NCBI RefSeq assembly: GCF_002277815.1 | Contig: NZ_NKJI01000031.1 | Coordinates: 1 to 42,725, forward strand | From: Pseudomonas sp. ERMR1:02 | Lineage (GTDB): Bacteria; Pseudomonadota; Gammaproteobacteria; Pseudomonadales; Pseudomonadaceae | Length of the DNA stretch: 42,725 nucleotides | Direction of reading: 5' to 3' | In this document: piece by piece, positions 18,026 to 25,521 of the stretch | How positions within the stretch are numbered: position 1 is the stretch's first letter | Layout of the letters: every line of letters starts with the position of its first letter | Program-made: the position numbers and the translations under genes | The notes under the pieces: generated by a model | The model's database searches: none | The model's input: only the letters and a program-made list of their open reading frames with translations | Told to the model about the DNA's origin: nothing

Positions 18026-20371
18026 CTATTGTGTAGCCACCTTCCCGGCCTTCTCATCCTGTTCGCGGATCGACTGTGCCTGGTATTGCGGATCGGACGT
18101 GATCTGCTGTTCGGTGAACGGCAACACACTCAACTGCTTCTTCGAAAACGCCAAGGTCTGGTCCCGGGAGTATTTCGAGGCCGGATCACTGGAGAGCGAG
18201 AACGCCAGCAGCCCCTTGGCCTGCGGGCCCTTTTCATCGAAGGTCACGACTTGCAGGTAGCTGGTGCCGCTGACCACTTCGCGCTTGCCGTCGGTCCGGG
18301 GCACGCTCTGAATGGCGTTGTACACGCCCAGCATACCCGGCCCGCCGTGGATCGGCGTTTGCTGGCCGCCACTGCTGACCACCTGAATATCGCCCCAACG
18401 GCTATCCTGCTTCAGCCCTGCCGCATTGACCTGCTCCACCGACGCCAGCATCGCCTGACGCAATACCTGCGCCACTGCAGGCCGGTCGACAGCCAGGCCA
18501 CGCGGAGTATGTTGCGGGTCCTTCGGATCAAACGCCACACGCCAGATATCCGCGGCCTGTTCCAGAGGCGCCATGACATTCTGGAAATGCACGAAGCCCA
18601 GGCCGCTGTCGAGATTCGCCTTGCGATCCCACGCCTTGAGGCTGGCACACAGCGGCGCCAGGATTTTCGCATCGGCGCCCAGATCCGCCGCGCAAAATTG
18701 CAGCAGGTCCGGCATCACTTGCGCCGCCTGATAAACCTGATCGTCCATCACCATCTGTTGCAGATCCGCTGCCCCAATCGGGCCGGCCTTGGCTAGCGTG
18801 CTCAGGCGATCCAGGGCAAACCGCGAGCGCAAGCCCAATGGCTGGCTATCCTGGCTGATCAATGGCGAAAAACCGCTCAGCGGTTGCGCCGGGTTGACCA
18901 TCCACGCGGAATCGTTGGAGTGCTGCACGAAGTCCTTGCGCAATAGTTGCGGCAATTTATCCGCCGCAAAAATGCCCTTTTGCGCGGCCTGCGGATCGAT
19001 GTCCCAGGCGCAAGCGCTGTTGGATCCGTCGAGGACAATCATCTGCAACCCGATACGCGGATCGCTGCACTGCGCCAACTTCTCGGCACTGACGTTCGGC
19101 ACAACCGACAGGTTCATGTATAGCGTTTGTCCCTGATCGTCCGCGGCCAGGGTGTTGACCCACGGGATGCCCTGGATCTTGTGGACCGAGTCCTGAAATT
19201 CCTTGAGGCTGCCGGCACGATTCATGGCGTACCACTGCTGCAGCACACGGTCGTTTTCCAGGTTGGCATCGCGCAAGCTGTAGGCAAACTGGTTGTCCCA
19301 ATCCAGCCTTCCTGGCCACTGCACGATCGGGCCGAACCGCGAGCTGTAGACCACATGGGAAACCGCTTTGACCGAACCGTCCGGCTGCTTCACGTCAACC
19401 GTCAGCGTCTGTTTCTGCATGGGCAGGGATTTGCCGTCGAGCAGGTAACGGGTCGAATCCCTGGGGTCCAATCGCAGGCGGTACAGGGTGAAATGCCTGG
19501 ACGAATCCACGGTGTGGGTCCAGGCCAGGTGCTGGTTGAAACCGATGTTGATCATCGGCAGGCCGGGCAATGCCGCGCCCATCACGTCCAGCTTGCCGGG
19601 AATGGTCAGATGCATCTGATAGAAGCGCATCCCGCCAACCCAGGGGAAATGCGGATTGGCCAGCAACATGCCGCGATCATTAAAGGAGCGATCGCTGCCC
19701 ACCGCGACGGCATTGCTGCCACGGTCCAGGGCAAACCGCTGCATGCGCACTTCGGCCACCTGGAACGCTGTCTGTTTACCTGCATGCCCGGCGACCGCAG
19801 CCGGCGGCGTGGCACCCGCCAGAGCTTCGGCAAACTGCCCGACGCCACCTTCTACCAGAAGGCGGCGGGTCAACTTGAGCAGATCCTCGGCGGTGATTTC
19901 CCGCACCCATTCGCCCTGGCACTGCTGCGGTAGCCCCTGGGCCCGACGCTCTGAAAGGGAGCGGTTGTAGCCGGCTACATAGCCTTCGATCAGCTCTCGC
20001 ACTTCAGGGGTTTGCGCCTGCCAGAACCCGGCAACTGCCTGCTGCGTGTTCAACCAGTTGAAAAACAGGTCGCTGACCAGGTTCTCGCGCTCTTCAATCG
20101 TGAATTGATCCGGACCGAAAAAACGTGAACGTTGACCGTTCACCGTGGCGATCTCATTGGCCAACAAACACAGATTATCCTGAGCGTAGGCATAGCCGAT
20201 TCCATAACCGAGCCCCCGTTCGTTCTCGGCACGAATATGCGGCACACCGAAACTGGTCCGGCGGATTTCGGCACTTGCCTGCTCAGGCGGGTTACGCGCA
20301 TTCGCCGCAAGACTCAGCCCCAGCAACACACCCGCCAGGCTCAACCTGCTTAACTGACTGGAAATAATCAC
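18026..20371 (-). CDS. pvdQ: Acylase PvdQ (pyoverdine maturation / N-acyl-homoserine lactone acylase)
   Basis: A 781-residue periplasmic Ntn-hydrolase of the penicillin-amidase family. PvdQ removes the fatty acid from the pyoverdine precursor and also cleaves long-chain acyl-homoserine lactones. A signal peptide (about residues 1-25) is followed by the alpha chain. The autocatalytic cleavage site is RGSNAVAVGS, with nucleophile Ser219 starting the beta chain. Diagnostic stretches are GMLLANPHFPW, MRFYQMHLTIPGKLDVMGA, GFNQHLAWTHTVD, FVQHSNDSAWMVNP and VYNAIQSVPRTDGKREVV. The start is a GTG (20369-20371) with AGGAG 5 nt upstream. A candidate iron-starvation sigma box lies about 70-95 nt upstream of the start. 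The reading frame is intact. It is divergent from a short Fur-like gene and convergent with fecR. Confidence 0.93.
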   Translation of the reverse strand: MIISSQLSRLSLAGVLLGLSLAANARNPPEQASAEIRRTSFGVPHIRAENERGLGYGIGYAYAQDNLCLLANEIATVNGQRSRFFGPDQFTIEERENLVSDLFFNWLNTQQAVAGFWQAQTPEVRELIEGYVAGYNRSLSERRAQGLPQQCQGEWVREITAEDLLKLTRRLLVEGGVGQFAEALAGATPPAAVAGHAGKQTAFQVAEVRMQRFALDRGSNAVAVGSDRSFNDRGMLLANPHFPWVGGMRFYQMHLTIPGKLDVMGAALPGLPMINIGFNQHLAWTHTVDSSRHFTLYRLRLDPRDSTRYLLDGKSLPMQKQTLTVDVKQPDGSVKAVSHVVYSSRFGPIVQWPGRLDWDNQFAYSLRDANLENDRVLQQWYAMNRAGSLKEFQDSVHKIQGIPWVNTLAADDQGQTLYMNLSVVPNVSAEKLAQCSDPRIGLQMIVLDGSNSACAWDIDPQAAQKGIFAADKLPQLLRKDFVQHSNDSAWMVNPAQPLSGFSPLISQDSQPLGLRSRFALDRLSTLAKAGPIGAADLQQMVMDDQVYQAAQVMPDLLQFCAADLGADAKILAPLCASLKAWDRKANLDSGLGFVHFQNVMAPLEQAADIWRVAFDPKDPQHTPRGLAVDRPAVAQVLRQAMLASVEQVNAAGLKQDSRWGDIQVVSSGGQQTPIHGGPGMLGVYNAIQSVPRTDGKREVVSGTSYLQVVTFDEKGPQAKGLLAFSLSSDPASKYSRDQTLAFSKKQLSVLPFTEQQITSDPQYQAQSIREQDEKAGKVATQ

Positions 20372-20441
20372 ACTCGCTCCTGATCGAAAAAACGATGGTC
20401 ACAGTTCTGCGTACCGGCACGCACTGCGCATCCTTTCAGGG

Positions 20442-20464
20442 ACGAAACAAACGACAAAAATTTA
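20442..20464 (-). promoter_or_regulatory. Candidate PvdS (iron-starvation sigma) box upstream of pvdQ
   Basis: On the minus strand CCTAAAT (TAAAT = complement of 20460-20464) is followed after 15 nt by CGT (complement of 20442-20444). PvdS promoters are described as TAAAT, about 15-17 nt, then CGT. The -10-like CGT lies about 70 nt upstream of the pvdQ GTG. The motif is short, so chance occurrence is possible. Confidence 0.4.
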
Positions 20465-20619
20465 GGCGATTGGAACGCTATCCAGCGGCGTCTAACGGAC
20501 TTGTGACGCCATGACAACGAAATTTCTACATTTAAGTCTTCATGATTTGTGTCACTGATACGTCTTGTTATGCAAGAGCGCCCATTTTCCTGATCAGGCT
20601 CTGAAAAGGAGTTTTTGCA

Positions 20620-20991
20620 ATGTACAACTCGCAACTACCAACGGACGGTAGCAACGCGCCAAAGGGTACTTCCATTGGGGTTGAAGTTTTCGACCAGCGT
20701 ACCGATCGCCGCGGCAACGAGCGAATTCGTCTGTTGCTCAAGAGCTTTGGCCTGCGAACCAGTCTGATTCGTCTCAAAGTCATCGACGCCTTGCTGACAG
20801 CCGCTGAAAGTGACCGCAGCCTGGGCGTGCGGGGTGTGCATACTCATTTGCTGGAGCTGGATATTCCCCTGTCCTTCCTAAGCGTGCGCGAAGTGCTGAA
20901 ACGCCTGTGCAGCGAAGGCGTGATCGTTCTGAACGCCGACAAAAGCTACAGCCTGGACCCACGGGCCATCGCCGTTCTGCGCCACCACTGA
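20620..20991 (+). CDS. Short Fur-like winged-helix protein
   Basis: A 123-residue protein whose centre resembles the DNA-binding winged helix of Fur-family regulators: NERIRLLLKSFGLRTSLIRL, then VIDALL, LSVREVLKRLCSEGVIVLNA and DKSYSLDP. A full Fur is about 135-150 residues with a C-terminal metal-binding dimerisation domain rich in His and Cys. Here the protein ends just after the wing (VLRHH) and lacks that domain. AAGGAG precedes the ATG at 20620. The gene is divergent from pvdQ and shares a 248-bp control region with it. A DNA-binding role is inferred; iron sensing is doubtful without the metal domain. Confidence 0.75.
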   Translation: MYNSQLPTDGSNAPKGTSIGVEVFDQRTDRRGNERIRLLLKSFGLRTSLIRLKVIDALLTAAESDRSLGVRGVHTHLLELDIPLSFLSVREVLKRLCSEGVIVLNADKSYSLDPRAIAVLRHH

Positions 20992-20992
20992 T

Positions 20993-21026
20993 TGTAGGAG
21001 CAGCCGGTCGACTGCTCGCGAAAAAC
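20993..21026. repeat. Single REP-like palindrome, diverged
   Basis: TGTAGGAGCAGCCGGTCGACTG followed by CTCGCGAA is a REP-like unit with an altered centre, directly after the stop codon of the Fur-like gene. It lies 17 nt before a second REP pair of another subtype. Confidence 0.6.
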
Positions 21027-21043
21027 ATCCGGAAGCACACCTG

Positions 21044-21133
21044 TGTAGGAGCCGGCTTGCTGGCGAACGCGGTGTGTCAGGCACAGACAAGGTGACTGAA
21101 CTGACGTCTTCGCCAGCAAGCCGGCTCCTACAG
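21044..21133. repeat. REPIN (inverted REP pair), GTAGGAGCCGGC type
   Basis: The left unit TGTAGGAGCCGGCTTGCTGG (from 21044) and its inverted partner (ending 21133) differ from the other REPs in the window: the stem reads GCCGGCTTGCTGGCGAA. This marks a distinct REP subfamily. It lies between convergent genes. Confidence 0.88.
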
Positions 21134-21215
21134 AAGAAATGCGAACGACCTCCCGACCAGGTCGGCGGTAGGCCGCCATCACCTGAACAATGGATATACA
21201 CCCAACATCAATAGC

Positions 21216-21404
21216 TCAGGGCTTGACCTTGCGGCGCATCACACCATTGATAACCACCACGATCACCGCCACGCCAATAGCGATGTACTGAAACAGTTTT
21301 TCGCTGATAACCCCGGTGTTCTGCAAATACGACAGGCCAAACATGATCCCCAGCACCACCAGGGAGATCAGAATCGAATATTTCAAACGTTGCGACTGGG
21401 TCAT
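21216..21404 (-). CDS. Small two-helix inner-membrane protein of unknown function
   Basis: A 62-residue protein with two hydrophobic helices, about 9-25 (YSILISLVVLGIMFGLSYL) and 39-55 (QYIAIGVAVIVVVINGVM). A basic tail MRRKVKP predicts a cytoplasmic C terminus. AGGAA lies 6 nt upstream of the ATG at 21404. The longer frame from 21479 adds 25 residues with no upstream Shine-Dalgarno sequence and is rejected. I do not recognise a named family. Confidence 0.65.
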   Translation of the reverse strand: MTQSQRLKYSILISLVVLGIMFGLSYLQNTGVISEKLFQYIAIGVAVIVVVINGVMRRKVKP

Positions 21405-21587
21405 TGCGAGTTCCTGAACATGAGCCTGAATGAAAGCCTGTATCTGAAGTAAATGTATCCACTTTGTATCCGGATGCATGCCAAGCCCCTACCGTTTTCC
21501 GGGGATGGGGCGCTGCAAACGGGGTCTCATGTTACAGCCGATGAAGAGTTTTGGCTTCATAGCGGCGATAACCATGAGGATTTTCAA

Positions 21588-21728
21588 ATGTTGCGTCGAA
21601 TCACACTGCTGATTCCCCTGCTGGCCCTGCTGTCCCTGAGCGGCTGCATCGTTTTCCCCCACGGTGGCTGGCACCATGACCACCATTACGACGATCGGGG
21701 CGGACCCGGTTACTACCAGCATCGTTAA
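21588..21728 (+). CDS. Small His-rich lipoprotein
   Basis: A 46-residue putative lipoprotein. MLRRITLLIPLLALL precedes the lipobox LSGC, with Cys20 as the lipid site. The short mature part (IVFPHGGWHHDHHYDDRGGP, then GYYQHR) is rich in His, Asp, Gly and Tyr. GAGG lies about 9 nt before the ATG. The His/Asp cluster could bind metal, but that is speculation. Similar tiny lipoproteins are often missed or left unannotated. Confidence 0.6.
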   Translation: MLRRITLLIPLLALLSLSGCIVFPHGGWHHDHHYDDRGGPGYYQHR

Positions 21729-21750
21729 CAACTCTCACTTATTCAACACC

Positions 21751-21774
21751 CTGAGCGCCTGATCCGGCGCTCAG
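21751..21774. terminator. Stem-loop after the small lipoprotein gene
   Basis: Perfect 9-nt arms CTGAGCGCC (21751-21759) and GGCGCTCAG (21766-21774) enclose a 6-nt loop, 22 nt after the stop. There is no clear T tract, so it may be a weak terminator or an mRNA-end stabiliser. Confidence 0.4.
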
Positions 21775-21940
21775 CGGCCTTCCTGACAATCTTGTAATGT
21801 CTCCCTCATCTGCCTGACAGCTTTGGTCTACGATCATAAAGCCGCCCAGCTTGTAGTAATTCGAAACAAACCTTGAATGTCTGGCCGGGAAAACCGGTCA
21901 GAATGCGTTTTTTCGCCCGTAATCCGAGACACATTCCGAC

Positions 21941-22387
21941 ATGCGAACCCACCTGCGTCTGATCGCCTTGAGCGCCCTGTTCATTTCCTCCCTGGTCCAG
22001 GCCGCCGACTTGATTCCCATCGAAGTCCATCGCGACGCCAACTGCGGATGTTGCAAGAAATGGATCAGCCACCTGGAGGCCAACGGCTTCAAGGTCGATG
22101 ATCATGTCGAAGCCAATATGAGCGAATTCAAACTACAGCATGGCGTACCCCCGCGCCTCGCGTCCTGCCATACGGGCCTGATTAACGGCAAATTTGTCGA
22201 AGGTCATGTGCCGGCCGATCAAGTCCTGGCCCTGAGCAAACGTGATGACCTGCTCGGCGTAGCGGCCCCCGGCATGCCCATGGGTTCGCCCGGCATGGAA
22301 ATGGACGGGATGAGCGATGCGTATCAAGTGATCGGCCTGAAAAGGGACGGTACGGATGTGGTCGTGGCGGATTACCCGGCCCATTGA
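21941..22387 (+). CDS. DUF411 periplasmic metal-binding-type protein
   Basis: A 148-residue exported protein of the DUF411 family, often found near copper-resistance genes. The signal peptide MRTHLRLIALSALFISSLVQ ends at AA. The family core follows: IEVHRDANCGCCKKWISHLE with a thioredoxin-like CGCC cluster, PRLASCHTGLINGKFVEGHV, and PADQVLALSKRDD. A Met-rich stretch GMPMGSPGMEMDGMSDAY fits copper binding. The stop codon overlaps the TTG start of the following DedA-type gene by 2 nt, indicating translational coupling. A role in copper handling is inferred from the family. Confidence 0.8.
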   Translation: MRTHLRLIALSALFISSLVQAADLIPIEVHRDANCGCCKKWISHLEANGFKVDDHVEANMSEFKLQHGVPPRLASCHTGLINGKFVEGHVPADQVLALSKRDDLLGVAAPGMPMGSPGMEMDGMSDAYQVIGLKRDGTDVVVADYPAH

Positions 22388-22821
22388 TCTTCGGCGCCTA
22401 TATCGGCTTGTTTCTGGCGGCCTTCGGTGCCGCGACGTTGCTGCCCTTGCAATCCGAAGCGGTGCTGGTGGGATTGCTGCTCAGCGACAAGTATTGGCTG
22501 TGGTCGCTGCTGGCGGTGGCGACACTGGGCAATGTCCTCGGCTCGCTGGTGAACTGGTGGCTGGGGCGCGCCATCGATCGCTTCCGTGACCGGCGCTGGT
22601 TTCCGGTCAGCCCCTCTCATCTGGAAAAAGCCCGAAACCATTATCAACGTTACGGACATTGGTCGCTGCTGCTCAGCTGGCTGCCGGTGATCGGCGATCC
22701 GCTGACGCTCGTCGCCGGCGTGATGCGCGAGCCGCTGGGGCGTTTTCTGCTGATCGTGACCCTGGCCAAAGGAGCCCGTTATGGCGTGCTGACACTTGCC
22801 ACTGTGGGTTGGATGGGTTGA
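22384..22821 (+). CDS. DedA/YqaA-family inner-membrane protein
   Basis: A 145-residue YqaA-type (short DedA/SNARE-associated superfamily) membrane protein. Several hydrophobic helices are visible (IGLFLAAFGAATLLPLQ, YWLWSLLAVATLGNVLGSLV, WSLLLSWLPVIGDPLTLVAG, LLIVTLAKGARYGVLTLATV). Family residues include LPLQSEAVL, GNxLGSxxNWWLGR and a GDPLTLVAG re-entrant motif. No ATG is present at the N terminus. A TTG at 22384 overlapping the upstream stop is the best start. DedA-family proteins are flippase-like for lipid carriers, but YqaA itself has no firm function. Confidence 0.78.
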   Translation: MIFGAYIGLFLAAFGAATLLPLQSEAVLVGLLLSDKYWLWSLLAVATLGNVLGSLVNWWLGRAIDRFRDRRWFPVSPSHLEKARNHYQRYGHWSLLLSWLPVIGDPLTLVAGVMREPLGRFLLIVTLAKGARYGVLTLATVGWMG

Positions 22822-22904
22822 ACCAACCGCGGTGGCGATTGCCTGCTTAACGTCGCCCTAATCATGCCGATCCAGCATCGACGGATTTTCAACGGAGTTC
22901 ACCG

Positions 22905-23941
22905 ATGCCCATCACCTTTACCCGCTGGTTGCCCGGCCTGCTGTTGACCGCCGCGCTGCCTGTCATCGCTCACGCCCAAGCTCAATCCCAGGCCCCGGAA
23001 TATGGCCCGGAGCTGCAAGGTTTCGAGTACCCCTACACCGTCAAGCATTTCGCCTTCGAATCCCAGGGCAAGTCCCTGCAAATGGGTTACATGGACGTCG
23101 CCGCCCATGGCAAGGCCAACGGCCGCAGCGTGGTGCTGATGCACGGCAAGAATTTCTGTGGCGCGACCTGGGACACCTCAATCAAGGCGCTCAGCGACGC
23201 CGGTTTCCGGGTCATTGCCCCGGACCAGATCGGTTTCTGCACCTCCAGCAAACCGGACCACTATCAGTACAGCTTCCAGCAACTGGCGAGCAACACCCAG
23301 CAATTGCTCAAGGCCCTCGGCATCCAGAAAGCTACCCTCCTGGGGCATTCCACCGGCGGCATGCTCGCCACCCGCTATGCACTGCAATATCCCGAACAAG
23401 TAGAACGACTGGCGCTGGTCAACCCGATTGGCCTGGAAGACTGGAAGGCTCTGGGCGTGCCTTATCGTACAGTTGATCAATGGTATGAACGCGAGCTGAA
23501 GGTCACTGCCAAAGGCATCCACGACTACCAGCGCAGCACCTATTACGATGGCCGCTGGAAACCTGAGTTCGACCGTTGGGTGGACATGTACGCGGGCATG
23601 GCCAAGGGCCCGGGCAAGACCCAGGTGGCGTGGAACTCGGCGCTCATTTACGACATGATCTTCACCCAGCCGGTGTATTACGAGTTCAAGGATCTGAAGG
23701 TGCCGACCCTGCTGCTGATTGGTACCGCTGATACCACGGCCATCAATAAGGACATCGCCTCGCCCGAGGTCAAGGCAAAATCGGCCACTACGACGTCCTC
23801 GGCAAACAAGTGGCAAAACTGATTCCCCAATCGACCCTTATCGAATTCCCCGGCATGGGCCACGCGCCGCAGATGGAAGAACCGACGCAGTTCCACAAGG
23901 CGCTGCTTGGCTGGCTGAACAAAACCAACCCCGTGCATTAA
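22905..23941 (+). CDS. Periplasmic alpha/beta hydrolase (frame-broken near the end)
   Basis: About 345 residues after repair. The signal peptide ends at HAQA near residue 25. An alpha/beta-hydrolase fold follows: VVLMHGKNFCGATWDTSIKA for the oxyanion region, LLGHSTGGMLATRYAL with nucleophile Ser in GHSTG, and GMGHAPQMEEP for the catalytic His. The frame breaks at 23777-23780, where five A appear as four. Repair turns EVKAK into EVKAKIGHYDVLGKQVAKLI and leads to NKTNPVH and a TAA at 23939-23941. GGAG precedes the ATG. The downstream dehydrogenase starts 13 bp after the stop, suggesting an operon. The substrate is unknown. Confidence 0.82.
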
Positions 23942-23954
23942 TGAGGTAAGGCTG

Positions 23955-24908
23955 ATGGCGGTGCAGATTGCGGTGATTGACGATTGGCAGGATGTGGCCT
24001 GTGACGTGGTCGACTGGTCGCTGTTGGACGATATCGGCCAAGTAAGCTTTATCCACGACTACCCTGCCGACAATGAGACGCTGGCAGAACGCCTGGGTGA
24101 GTTTGAAGTGATTTGCGTGATGCGCGAGCGCACCCGGTTCGATGAAGACCTGTTGCGGCGCTTGCCGAAGCTCAAATTGCTGGTGACCGGCGGCATGCGC
24201 AATGCCGCCCTCGACTTCAAGGCTGCTGCCGGGCTGGGCATTCAAGTGTGCGGCACCGACAGCTACAAACACGCGGCGCCGGAACTGACCTGGGCCTTGA
24301 TCATGGCCGCGACCCGCAATCTCGTGGCCGAAGCCAATGCCTTGCGCGCCGGTAAATGGCAGCAAAGCCTGGGTGGCGATCTGCACGGCAAGACGCTGGC
24401 AATCCTCGGCCTCGGCAGCATCGGCCAGCGTGTCGCGCAGTTTGGCCAGGTATTTGGCATGCGCGTAATCGCCTGGAGTGAAAACCTCACCGCCGAACGG
24501 GCCGCCCAGGTGGGCGTGACCTATGTCAGCAAGCAGCAACTGTTCGAGCAGGCTGATGTGTTGTCAGTTCACCTGGTCCTCAGCGACCGCTCCCGGGGAC
24601 TGGTCGACGCCGAGGCTTTGGGCTGGATGAAGCCCACTGCGCTACTGGTCAACACCGCACGCGGGCCAATTGTCGATGAAGCGGCGCTGATCAAGGCCTT
24701 GCAGAAACGACGTCTGGCGGGCGCGGCGCTGGATGTGTTCGATGTCGAGCCGTTACCGCCCCATCATCCGTTCAGGACTTTGGAGAATGTGCTGGCCACG
24801 CCGCATGTGGGGTATGTGAGCCAGCAAAACTATCATCTGTTTTTCTCGCAGATGATTGAAGATATTCGGGCTTGGTCTGCGGGGGAGCCGATTCGATTGC
24901 TGAACTGA
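23955..24908 (+). CDS. D-2-hydroxyacid dehydrogenase family protein
   Basis: A 317-residue NAD-dependent dehydrogenase of the D-isomer-specific family (glycerate, phosphoglycerate or hydroxypyruvate type). The Rossmann motif is LAILGLGSIGQRVA at about 148-161. The catalytic triad is Arg236 (NTARGPIVDE), Glu265 (FDVEPLP) and His284 (ATPHVGYVS). AAGG lies upstream of the ATG at 23955. It is probably co-transcribed with the hydrolase 13 bp upstream. The reading frame is intact. A REP pair follows. The substrate cannot be decided. Confidence 0.9.
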   Translation: MAVQIAVIDDWQDVACDVVDWSLLDDIGQVSFIHDYPADNETLAERLGEFEVICVMRERTRFDEDLLRRLPKLKLLVTGGMRNAALDFKAAAGLGIQVCGTDSYKHAAPELTWALIMAATRNLVAEANALRAGKWQQSLGGDLHGKTLAILGLGSIGQRVAQFGQVFGMRVIAWSENLTAERAAQVGVTYVSKQQLFEQADVLSVHLVLSDRSRGLVDAEALGWMKPTALLVNTARGPIVDEAALIKALQKRRLAGAALDVFDVEPLPPHHPFRTLENVLATPHVGYVSQQNYHLFFSQMIEDIRAWSAGEPIRLLN

Positions 24909-24925
24909 TATCGCGTTATCGTTCA

Positions 24926-25018
24926 TTCGCGAGCAAGCCCGCTCCCACAGTAGATCTTCATTAGACATAGATTTTGTGCCCGACATAGATCCACTGTGGG
25001 AGCGGGCTTGCTCGCGAA
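24926..25018. repeat. REPIN (inverted REP pair), GTGGGAGCGGGC type
   Basis: The left arm is at 24926-24950 and the inverted arm at 24994-25018 (CTGTGGGAGCGGGCTTGCTC). The GTGGGAGCGGGC variant differs from the GTAGGAGCGAGC variant elsewhere in the window. It sits between the dehydrogenase gene and the long glgA leader. Confidence 0.9.
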
Positions 25019-25521
25019 GAGGCCCGCATCAACAACACACCACCCAAAAACACGCACCGCAATGGTGCAGTTCAACTGTTCACCCACGCACACCGATGTG
25101 ACAGTTCTGCTTCTTTTTTATCCGTTTTGATAAAAAAACCTGCACTTCGTCGGTGCGTTTGCCTCGTTATCCGGCACGTCCGTACCTCTTTGGACCGATT
25201 GTCGAACAATTTTGCCATATGGGCTTTACCGCTCTAAGTTCTGGTCTAGGCTCATTTTCTTGGGGCGAAACTGATCGGTCACAAAGCGGAAAAATAAAGA
25301 AACTTTCGCTGTTGGTGGTCGGTCGACTGAAAGGCAGGTGCGTTGCGACTGGTGCAATCCTTGCAATGGTCCTTGCAATGGTTACTTCACCCATTCTGCT
25401 TCAGCGCATTGGGCAGCGCTTGCTCACCGATGCGTAGCGCTTTTGCGCCGGGCCACAGGATTTGGCCACGAAATACCGTTTGCCAGACCTAAGAATTAGA
25501 TCAACAACACGGGAGATTCAT
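25019..25521. other. Long leader/intergenic region upstream of glgA
   Basis: About 500 bp without a credible gene. It holds an AT-rich perfect inverted repeat (TTTTTTATC 25114-25122, GATAAAAAA 25129-25137) and a tandem direct repeat of CCTTGCAATGGT at about 25359-25382. The only sizeable open frame (25153-25437) lacks a Shine-Dalgarno sequence and family resemblance. The glgA promoter and leader most likely lie here, but no convincing -35/-10 pair is obvious. Confidence 0.5.

Noticed and set aside
20510..20534. A second TAAAT...CGT combination upstream of pvdQ
   Set aside because: The spacings available (10 or 21 nt) do not fit the 15-17 nt of PvdS promoters.
25153..25437. A 94-codon frame upstream of glgA
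   Set aside because: No Shine-Dalgarno sequence, no recognisable domain, and an amino-acid composition unlike the neighbouring proteins. Treated as leader DNA.
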